A stretch of DNA of 10,778 nt. Source: Patescibacteria group bacterium. GTDB lineage: Bacteria; Patescibacteriota; Patescibacteriia; UBA2591; UBA6264. The notes under the pieces are model-generated. The model was not told the DNA's origin and searched no databases. It saw only the letters and a program-made list of their open reading frames with translations. Positions 5,929 to 10,778 of this stretch are shown piece after piece (the stretch's first letter is position 1; each line of letters begins with the position of its first letter). The stretch covers positions 1-10,778 of the forward strand of contig JAHIMV010000141.1 of assembly GCA_018896315.1 (NCBI GenBank), written 5' to 3'. The translations under genes were made by a program, and so were the position numbers.

Positions 5929-6132
5929 ATGATCGTAGGTTTAATTATTATAATCATCGGGGTTGTATTTTTACTTCAAAACCTCGGATATATTTCTGAG
6001 GGTGCTTGGAGTATTATCTGGCCGGCAATAATAATTGTGATTGGACTGGGTTTAATATTTAAAAGAAGAGATCACGGGTTTTGGTGGGAAGAAAAATTTG
6101 GTTGGGGCAAAAAAGAGATTAAAAAAGAATAA
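5929..6132 (+). CDS. Small two-helix membrane protein (LiaF/LiaI-type transmembrane hairpin)
   Basis: A 67-residue protein with two hydrophobic segments, residues 2-18 (IVGLIIIIIGVVFLLQN) and 26-45 (WSIIWPAIIIVIGLGLIFKR), joined by a short LGYISEGA turn. A charged, Trp-rich tail follows (HGFWWEEKFGWGKKEIKKE). The G-x-x-F/L-L-L-x-N-L-G and W-x-x-x-W-P-x-x-I-I-x-x-G pattern is that of the short LiaI/LiaF-like membrane domain found in envelope-stress proteins. The gene starts 6 nt after the GvpF/L-J stop, so co-translation is likely. A role in vesicle assembly is not evident. It could link the cluster to envelope state. Confidence 0.75.
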   Translation: MIVGLIIIIIGVVFLLQNLGYISEGAWSIIWPAIIIVIGLGLIFKRRDHGFWWEEKFGWGKKEIKKE

Positions 6133-6188
6133 GCTTTTTTCAAGGTCGAAAATTACATAATTCCCAATAATTTATAGATACAAGAAAT

Positions 6189-7019
6189 ATGCCCGAAAAA
6201 GGTAAACCCCAAACTAGAATAAATTCAGTTCCCCAGAAGAAGAGCAAAGCTCCCTTCGGGGCGCAGCAGGGCAAGTATCTTTATTGCATTATTAAAGAAA
6301 AGAATCCTAAAAAGTTTGATATTTTAGGACAAGAAGGAAAAAAGGTTTATACTATTCATAAAGGAAATTTAGCCATGGCTGTCAGTGATACATCAAAAGA
6401 GGAATATCCCTTTATAAAAGAACATCTGACTTGTCATCAAAAAGTTATTGAAGAAATAATGAAAAAAGGATATGATGTTTTGCCGGTTCGTTTTGACATA
6501 ATAACAAAAAACAAAAGGGATATTGAAGAAAAGATATTAAAATTAAAAAGAAAAGAACTTTTAGAAACATTTCCAATAGTAGAGGGAAGGATAGAACTAG
6601 GTCTTAGGGCATTTTGGAAGGATATGCCTAGCATTTTTCAGGAAATAGTCAAAGAAAATCCAATAATCCAGCAGGCAAAAAAAGTGGCTCAGAAAAATCC
6701 CTTCCAAATGAAAATTGCCAGCGTAGGAGAGTTGATTCAAAAGGCGCTTGATGTCAAAAGAGAAAAGGAAGCCCAAAAGATTCTCGGCCCATTAAAGAAA
6801 TTAGCGGTGGATTTTAAAGAAAGAGAACTTTTGAGACACAGCGAGCCAATGAAAGATTCAATGATTTTAAGCAGTGCCTTCTTGGTGTCAAAAGAAAAGG
6901 AAGAAGAATTCGACAAAAAAGTTGAGGCTTTCACTAAAGAATACGGCGAGAGAATGAAATTTATTTATATGGGCCCTATTCCTCCTTTCAATTTTGTAGA
7001 ATTACATTTAACTTTATGA
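6189..7019 (+). CDS. GvpF/L family gas vesicle assembly protein, second copy
   Basis: A 276-residue GvpF/L protein. After a basic, probably unstructured extension (1-28) comes KYLYCII (29-35), the family's first strand. The middle signature is degenerate (VLPVRFDIITK, 97-107, where most members have F-G). The C-terminal hallmark is FIYMGPIPPFNFVELHLTL (258-276). It lacks the J domain of the copy at 4843. No in-frame start lies closer to the conserved strand, so the extension is probably real. Its TGA stop lies directly against the CCCCGTTAGAAAA repeat arm at 7020. In Bacillus-type clusters gvpF precedes gvpG and gvpL, so this position matches gvpF, but F and L cannot be separated safely by eye. 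Confidence 0.92.
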   Translation: MPEKGKPQTRINSVPQKKSKAPFGAQQGKYLYCIIKEKNPKKFDILGQEGKKVYTIHKGNLAMAVSDTSKEEYPFIKEHLTCHQKVIEEIMKKGYDVLPVRFDIITKNKRDIEEKILKLKRKELLETFPIVEGRIELGLRAFWKDMPSIFQEIVKENPIIQQAKKVAQKNPFQMKIASVGELIQKALDVKREKEAQKILGPLKKLAVDFKERELLRHSEPMKDSMILSSAFLVSKEKEEEFDKKVEAFTKEYGERMKFIYMGPIPPFNFVELHLTL

Positions 7020-7183
7020 CCCCGTTAGAAAACTCGCCCCGTTAGAAAGCTCACTTCACAAACTTTAAAGATTACATTAGTTTATTATAAGCAACAATTA
7101 TAACTTTCTAACGGGGCTCGCTTCACAAAATTCATCTTTATTACAAGTTTAATATAACCAACATATATAATTTTCTAACGGGG
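7020..7183. repeat. Nested palindromic repeat with a 67-nt tandem duplication
   Basis: Two left arms, CCCCGTTAGAAAA (7020-7032) and CCCCGTTAGAAAG (7037-7049), face two right arms, CTTTCTAACGGGG (7104-7116) and TTTTCTAACGGGG (7171-7183). The outer pair and the inner pair are each perfectly complementary over 13 nt, including the base that differs between them. Segments 7050-7116 and 7117-7183 are both 67 nt and identical at about 50 positions, so one is a diverged copy of the other. The last arm supplies GGGGTGA just before the ATG at 7188, an SD-like sequence that pairing would hide. Confidence 0.9.
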
Positions 7184-7187
7184 TGAA

Positions 7188-8123
7188 ATGGCTCTTAATA
7201 AACTTTATAAAAAGAATTTACAGTTTATTCTCTTTGGCGGAAAGGGCGGAGTAGGTAAGACAACTATGGCTGCAGCTTCAGCTATCCGATTTGCTAAAAA
7301 AAGAGGAAAAACTTTAATTTTTACTACTGATCCAGCACCTTCTCTAGCAGATAGTTTTGAGCAAAGCCTTTCAAACGAGCCACAAGCCATAAAAGGAGTC
7401 AAAAATCTTTACGGAATGGAGATTGACGCTAAGAAAGTTCTTGAGGAATTTAAAGAAGAATATGGTGAAGAGATTTTAGATATTTTGCAAAAAGGAACTT
7501 ACCTGTCCGACAAAGAAAATGAAGAGGTATTTTCTTTAGATATACCTGGACTTGACGAAATAATGGGACTAAAGAAAATCATTGATTTTATGGAAAGTGA
7601 AGAATACGATCTCTATATCGTGGATACTGCGCCAACCGGCCATACTTTAAGACTTTTAGCCCTGCCTGAACTTTTGGATGACTGGATTAAATTTTTAGCC
7701 CGGACCCGCTGGCGTTATCGCTACATGGTAAAACGCTTTTCCGGAAAAGAAAAAATAGAAAAAGCCGACGAGTTTCTTCTGGAAATGAAAAAAACAGTTA
7801 AAAGAGTAAGAAACTTACTCCAGGACTCTGACAGAACCGAATTTATAATCATTACCATTCCTGAAGCAATGGCAGTGCATGAAACCGAAGATTTAGTAAA
7901 TGACCTTCAAAAATTTAAAATCCCTTGTTCTCACATTGTTATTAATAACATTTTTCCAAAAAATAAGTGCCAATTCTGTCAGTCCAGAAGAGGAGGACAG
8001 GAAAAATATATAAGTCAGATAAAGACTAAATTTAAGGGTTTTGATATTAGCCAAGTTCCCCTTCAATCCAAAGAAATCAGAGGAGTTGAGGAGTTAGATA
8101 AATTAACTAAAATATTGTTTTAA
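7188..8123 (+). CDS. ArsA/Get3 (TRC40)-family ATPase
   Basis: A 311-residue single-domain ATPase of the ArsA/Get3 group in the SIMIBI class of P-loop proteins. The deviant Walker A is GKGGVGKTT (18-26, signature K19). Switch I is TTDPAPSLADSF (46-57) and switch II is DTAPTGHTLRLLALP (146-160). The TIPEAMAVHETEDLV region (223-237) and the VPLQSKEIRGVEEL end (290-303) are family typical. CQFC (261-264) matches the CxxC through which Get3 dimers bind zinc. Get3 proteins shield membrane segments of clients, and ArsA energises arsenite export. No arsenic genes are nearby and the gene sits among gvp genes, so a chaperone role for hydrophobic gas vesicle subunits is the better inference. It has the only good SD-like site here (GGGGTGA), and gvpG follows after 3 nt. 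Confidence 0.92.
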   Translation: MALNKLYKKNLQFILFGGKGGVGKTTMAAASAIRFAKKRGKTLIFTTDPAPSLADSFEQSLSNEPQAIKGVKNLYGMEIDAKKVLEEFKEEYGEEILDILQKGTYLSDKENEEVFSLDIPGLDEIMGLKKIIDFMESEEYDLYIVDTAPTGHTLRLLALPELLDDWIKFLARTRWRYRYMVKRFSGKEKIEKADEFLLEMKKTVKRVRNLLQDSDRTEFIIITIPEAMAVHETEDLVNDLQKFKIPCSHIVINNIFPKNKCQFCQSRRGGQEKYISQIKTKFKGFDISQVPLQSKEIRGVEELDKLTKILF

Positions 8124-8126
8124 AAT

Positions 8127-8360
8127 ATGTTAATCATTGATGACTTATTGCTACTACCAATTAAAGGATTTTTTGGGCTTATTAAGAAAATTCATGATAT
8201 GGCTAAAGAAGAATTAGAGGATACACCAGAAAAACTCAAGAGAGAACTTTTAGACAGCCAGATGCTTTTTGAGACAGACGAGATTTCTGAAAAGGAATAT
8301 CAAAAAAAAGAGGATGATATTATGGCCAGATTAAATACTCTAAGTAAAACTAAAAAATAA
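8127..8360 (+). CDS. gvpG: Gas vesicle protein GvpG
   Basis: GvpG is a small accessory protein required for vesicle assembly, found in complexes with GvpF/L. The 77-residue product is typical in length and carries the hallmark N-terminus LLLLPIKGFFGLIKKIHDMA (7-26). A charged helix follows, with the usual ISEKEYQKKEDDIMARL region (52-68). The start is 3 nt after the ArsA/Get3-type stop, implying translational coupling. gvpO follows after 22 nt. Confidence 0.93.
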   Translation: MLIIDDLLLLPIKGFFGLIKKIHDMAKEELEDTPEKLKRELLDSQMLFETDEISEKEYQKKEDDIMARLNTLSKTKK

Positions 8361-8382
8361 TTTAGCAAATAATTAAAAGTCT

Positions 8383-8646
8383 ATGGAAACAAAAGAGATA
8401 TTAGAAAAAGCAAAAAAAGAATTAATTAGTTTAACTGGATTTAAGTCTCCAGCGGCTATTGGCTTAAAAAAAGAAGGTATTAAATGGATTGCCACTATTG
8501 AAATTGTAGAAAAGGTATCTATACCAGAAGGAATGGACATATTGGGAACATATGAGGTGACTATGAGCGATGCAGGTAAAATTCATGGCTATAAACGGAT
8601 TGGCCTAAGAAAAAGAATGGATACCGGAATTGGTGGGGAAGAGTAG
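8383..8646 (+). CDS. gvpO: Gas vesicle protein GvpO
   Basis: GvpO is a small protein essential for gas vesicle formation in haloarchaea and present in many actinobacterial clusters. The 87-residue product has the family core. An N-terminal helix, ILEKAKKELISLTGFKSPAA, is followed by strands in EGIKWIATIEIVEKVSIPEG (31-50), then MDILGTYEVTMSDAGKIHGYKRIGLRKR (51-78), where the Y-E-V and Y-K-R-I pattern is characteristic. It is smaller than many GvpO proteins because it lacks their variable N-terminal extension. It lies between gvpG and the gvpL-like gene. Exact biochemical function is not established for the family. Confidence 0.9.
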   Translation: METKEILEKAKKELISLTGFKSPAAIGLKKEGIKWIATIEIVEKVSIPEGMDILGTYEVTMSDAGKIHGYKRIGLRKRMDTGIGGEE

Positions 8647-8647
8647 T

Positions 8648-8737
8648 CAATTAAACAATTAAACAATTTAACAATTTAACAAAAATTAGATTCACTTTGT
8701 TTAGTTGTTAAATTGTTATCTTGTTAAGTTGAATTTT
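8648..8737. repeat. 8-nt-period inverted repeat before the third GvpF/L gene
   Basis: The 5' arm (8648-8682) is four units of CAATTWAA plus CAA. The 3' arm (8697-8737) is four units of the complementary form (TTTAGTTG, TTAAATTG, TTATCTTG, TTAAGTTG) ending AATTTT directly at the ATG. The best piece is AACAATTTAACAA (8670-8682) with TTGTTAAATTGTT (8705-8717), 13 bp perfect. The element fills the whole gap between gvpO and the next gene. Confidence 0.85.
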
Positions 8738-9526
8738 ATGGGTTTATATCTTTATTGTGTTAAAGAAAAAAATAATTCTGAATTTTCTGAAAAGGGGATT
8801 AACGGAGGTAAAATTTTTGTTGTCCCTTACAAAGGATTAGAAGCAATAGTAAGTCAGGTTGATTTAAAAGAATTTAGCTCAAATGAAATTCAGAGAAAGG
8901 CCGATAATTTAGGCTGGATTAAAGAAAAGGCTCAACTCCATGAGCAAATAATAGAAGAAGCGATGGGAAAAGAAAAAGGGAAAATTATTCCAGTAATTCC
9001 AATGAAATTTGGCACTATTTTTAAGAGCAAGGAAAAATTGGAAGAAACTTTAAAAAAATATTACTCTAAATTTAAAAAAACCTTAGAAAATTTGGCAGGT
9101 AAACAAGAATGGGGAGTAAAAATTTACTTAAATCGCAAAATTTTTGAAAAAGAAGTAAAAAAAGTAAGCCATGAGATTCAGAAAAAAGAAGAAGAAATGA
9201 TTTCAATGCCTGAGGGGGTGGCCTATTTTATGCAAAAACAAATAGATGACGCTGTTAAAAAAGAAGCTGATAAAACGTTTCAAAATTATATTGAAAATTT
9301 TTTTAATAACTTGAAAGAGTTCTCTGCGGCCGGAACTAAAGGCAAAATTTTGGAAAAGGAATTAACTGGAAAATCTCTACCGATGACTATGAACGCAATT
9401 TTTCTTGTTTCAGAAAAAAAATTAAAAGGTTTTATTAAAGAAATTAATAATTTAAATAAAGAATTCAAAAGCAAAGGGTTTACTTTTGAATACAGCGGCC
9501 CTTGGCCTCCCTACAACTTTGTCTGA
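8738..9526 (+). CDS. gvpL: GvpF/L family protein, third copy (gvpL position)
   Basis: A 262-residue canonical GvpF/L protein: GLYLYCV (2-8), PVIPMKFGTIF (85-95) and the terminal signature YSGPWPPYNFV (252-262), at which the protein stops. I start at the ATG at 8738; an upstream in-frame TTG at 8705 would place residues inside the 8-nt repeat, so it is rejected. The region 96-150 is Lys-rich and helical, as in the other copies. It precedes the GvpS-like/GvpK fusion and gvpJ, matching the L-S-K-J order of the Bacillus megaterium cluster, which is the reason for the symbol. By sequence alone F versus L is uncertain. The stop codon sits in the loop of a perfect hairpin (9515-9536). Confidence 0.9.
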   Translation: MGLYLYCVKEKNNSEFSEKGINGGKIFVVPYKGLEAIVSQVDLKEFSSNEIQRKADNLGWIKEKAQLHEQIIEEAMGKEKGKIIPVIPMKFGTIFKSKEKLEETLKKYYSKFKKTLENLAGKQEWGVKIYLNRKIFEKEVKKVSHEIQKKEEEMISMPEGVAYFMQKQIDDAVKKEADKTFQNYIENFFNNLKEFSAAGTKGKILEKELTGKSLPMTMNAIFLVSEKKLKGFIKEINNLNKEFKSKGFTFEYSGPWPPYNFV

Positions 9527-9536
9527 TGACAAAGTT
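9515..9536 (+). promoter_or_regulatory. Hairpin with the gvpL stop codon in its loop
   Basis: AACTTTGTC (9515-9523) pairs perfectly with GACAAAGTT (9528-9536). The 4-nt loop, TGAT, contains the TGA stop (9524-9526). No T-run follows, so it is not an obvious terminator; mRNA protection or effects on termination of translation are possible. Confidence 0.7.
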
Positions 9537-9642
9537 AAATCCGAAGCACGAAATCCGAAATCCTAAACAAATTCCAATGACCAAAATCCAAAATCCAAAA
9601 ATATTTAGAACATTTGAATTTAGAAATTAGAATTTAGGATTT
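9537..9642. repeat. 7-nt-period inverted repeat before the GvpS/K fusion gene
   Basis: The 5' side is made of heptamers such as AAATCCG (9537-9543, 9551-9557) and AAATCCT (9558-9564), with AAAATCC repeated further on. The 3' side is made of TTTAGAA/TTTAGGA units. AAATCCTAAA (9558-9567) is perfectly complementary to TTTAGGATTT (9633-9642). The element occupies the whole gap up to the ATG at 9649. Confidence 0.85.
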
Positions 9643-9648
9643 TATATT

Positions 9649-10260
9649 ATGAAACATCCATTGATTAAAACTTCAGAAACGAGCGCCAAATCTCCTATGG
9701 GAAGAGAACCTCTATTATCATCAGAAAGGGTAACTCTTATTGATGCTCTAGATAAAGTTCTGGAGAAAGGAGCAGTAATAAATGGAGATGTAGCTATAAG
9801 AATAGCTGATGTAGATCTTATATATTTAGGATTACGAGTACTTCTAACTTCTGTTTCCAGAATAGAAGAAACGTCTGGAAAAAATTGGAGGACGGCTGGA
9901 AGTGATTATTATCCTGAAAGAAAACCAAAGAAGGAGGAATTAGAATATTTAGCAAAATTGGAGCAAGAGATAAGGCGGGCTGAGGCAAATATACCAAAGC
10001 TTATTGATGCTAAAAATCCCAAGCAGGCAGAGCAGGGGATAGCTAAATTAGTTTTAACCCTTGTTGAGCTTCTAAGAAGATTAATGGAAAAAGAATCTAT
10101 TCGACGGATGCAAAGAGGATCTCTCTCTAATATAGAAATCCAAAAGTTGGGCATGACTTTTAAGGCATTAGAAAAGAAAATCCAGGAACTAAAAACAGTT
10201 TTTGGAATTGAAGATGAGGAATTAAATTTAGATTTAGGGCCTTTAGGCAATTTAATGTAA
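9649..10260 (+). CDS. gvpK: Fusion of a GvpA-family (GvpS-like) domain and GvpK
   Basis: A 203-residue protein with two gas vesicle domains. Residues 26-73 are a GvpA-paralogue domain of the S/J/M type: VTLIDALDKVLEKGAVINGD then IRIADVDLIYLGLRVLLTSV, where D-L-I-Y-L-G-L-R separates these minor proteins from GvpA. Residues about 95-203 are a complete GvpK: helix EELEYLAKLEQEIRRAEANI, signature GIAKLVLTLVELLRRLMEKE (130-149) with S-I-R-R-M after it, and the end ELNLDLGPLGNLM. In B. megaterium gvpS and gvpK are neighbouring separate genes between gvpL and gvpJ; here they are one continuous frame in that same place. GvpK is needed for proper assembly. The fusion would tether it to a subunit that can join the GvpA lattice (inference). 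Confidence 0.93.
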   Translation: MKHPLIKTSETSAKSPMGREPLLSSERVTLIDALDKVLEKGAVINGDVAIRIADVDLIYLGLRVLLTSVSRIEETSGKNWRTAGSDYYPERKPKKEELEYLAKLEQEIRRAEANIPKLIDAKNPKQAEQGIAKLVLTLVELLRRLMEKESIRRMQRGSLSNIEIQKLGMTFKALEKKIQELKTVFGIEDEELNLDLGPLGNLM

Positions 10261-10300
10261 AGGAGTTTTAAGAATAAATTAAGAACTAATAAATAAAATT

Positions 10301-10609
10301 ATGGCAGATCAAATTACTCACAGCCTAGAGTCAACAAATTTAGCTGATATTTTAGAGCGTGTTTTAGATAAGGGAATTGTTATTGCTGGTGATATTCAAA
10401 TAAAATTGGCTGATGTTGAACTCTTAACTATTAAGATAAGATTGATGATTGCTTCAGTAGATAAAGCTAAAGAAATGGGTATAAACTGGTGGGAAGCAGA
10501 CCCTTATTTGAGTACCACGGCCAGAGAAATTGAAGCTGAGAAAGAAAAAGTAAAATTAGAAAAAAGAGTTAAAGGTTTAGAAACTAAACTAGCCTCTAAA
10601 ACTAAATAG
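10301..10609 (+). CDS. gvpJ: Gas vesicle minor protein GvpJ
   Basis: A GvpA paralogue with a hydrophilic C-terminal extension, typical of GvpJ, a minor component thought to act in vesicle nucleation or shape. The 102-residue product has the GvpA-type core at 12-54 (NLADILERVLDKGIVIAGDI, then KLADVELLTIKIRLMIASVD). GINWWEADPYL (60-70), a feature of GvpJ, and a charged coiled-coil tail (75-102) follow. It comes 40 nt after the GvpS/K fusion, matching K-J order in Bacillus-type clusters. GvpM is the alternative, but the NWW-x-x-DP segment favours GvpJ. Confidence 0.9.
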   Translation: MADQITHSLESTNLADILERVLDKGIVIAGDIQIKLADVELLTIKIRLMIASVDKAKEMGINWWEADPYLSTTAREIEAEKEKVKLEKRVKGLETKLASKTK

Positions 10610-10656
10610 AGAAAACTAATTTTTAAGAAAATAGTTTAAATATAAACTTTATTTTT

Positions 10657-10778
10657 ATGGATAAGAAACAAGTAAAAAAACCAAAAACAGACGCAGAAAA
10701 ATTAAAAGATCTTAACCCTGTTAAATCCCGCAAAGCGGGAGCGGCCAAGCCGCAATTTAACGGGGTGAATTTAGAAGA
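10657..10778 (+). CDS. Partial gene, lysine-rich N-terminus, unidentified
   Basis: The open frame begins with ATG at 10657 and runs off the window edge with no stop in 40 codons. The start reads MDKKQVKKPKTDAEKLKDLN and continues with residues encoded by a palindromic element (10715-10766), giving a low-complexity stretch ending FNGVNLEE. The ATG is preceded by AT-rich DNA 47 nt after the gvpJ stop, like other starts here. Product unknown; being next to gvpJ it may be another vesicle protein. Confidence 0.6.
   Translation, partial: MDKKQVKKPKTDAEKLKDLNPVKSRKAGAAKPQFNGVNLE
10715..10766. repeat. Cloverleaf-like palindromic element inside the partial gene
   Basis: Outer arms ACCCTGTTAAAT (10715-10726) and ATTTAACGGGGT (10755-10766) match at 11 of 12 positions (the exception pairs as U-G in RNA). 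Between them lie two perfect hairpins: TCCCGC-AAA-GCGGGA (10726-10740) and GCGGC-CAA-GCCGC (10741-10753). The right end, TAACGGGGTGAA, is shared with the repeat at 7171-7187. The element keeps the reading frame open. Confidence 0.85.

Noticed and set aside
6121..6140. Terminator-like AAAAAAG / CTTTTTT hairpin at the end of the LiaF-like gene
   Set aside because: The stem has only one G-C pair and overlaps the stop codon, so it is too weak to call a terminator.
7020..7183. CRISPR-like array from four CCCCGTTAGAAA copies
   Set aside because: The copies are inverted pairs of 13 nt with unequal spacing and a 67-nt duplication, not regularly spaced direct repeats.

Overview
This window carries a long gas-vesicle (gvp) gene cluster. 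All 17 genes I accept, plus one cut off at the right edge, lie on the + strand. The DNA is AT-rich and uses the standard code (TGA ends two genes). Almost no start codon has a Shine-Dalgarno sequence. Gaps between genes hold palindromic or short-period repeats, and some palindromes lie inside reading frames. That combination suggests an uncultured, metagenome-type bacterium, and the CCCCGTTAGAAA/TTTCTAACGGGG type of palindrome makes me favour Patescibacteria (CPR, Parcubacteria-like). This taxonomic guess is inference, because no marker gene is present.

Layout. Positions 1-200: no gene, a (GA)15 microsatellite and a hairpin-plus-T-tract terminator. 201-389: small cationic amphipathic protein. 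549-752: gvpA, the shell protein, followed by a large hairpin. 886-2384: two helical proteins sharing a roughly 50-residue repeat (GvpC-like candidates), with an orphan DnaJ-type zinc-finger protein between them. 2599-4197: gvpN AAA+ ATPase, an unrecognised coiled-coil protein and a winged-helix protein. 4198-4481: structured gene-free leader. 4482-7019: holin-like membrane protein, a GvpF/L protein fused to a J domain, a small two-helix membrane protein and a second GvpF/L. 7188-8646: ArsA/Get3-type ATPase, gvpG, gvpO. 8738-10609: third GvpF/L (gvpL position), a GvpS-like/GvpK fusion, gvpJ. 10657-end: start of an unknown lysine-rich protein.

How the genes may work together. GvpA is the hydrophobic rib protein; GvpJ and the GvpS-like half of the fusion are minor GvpA paralogues; GvpF/L, G, K, N and O are the usual assembly factors. 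The order L-S-K-J matches the classical Bacillus (Priestia) megaterium cluster, except that S and K are one polypeptide here. The unusual part is a set of chaperone-like additions: a J domain on a GvpF/L, a separate four-motif CxxCxGxG protein and an ArsA/Get3-like ATPase. I infer a dedicated route for keeping GvpA-type subunits soluble and delivering them to the growing vesicle, possibly by recruiting DnaK. The two repeat proteins are candidates for the outer strengthening layer (GvpC role).
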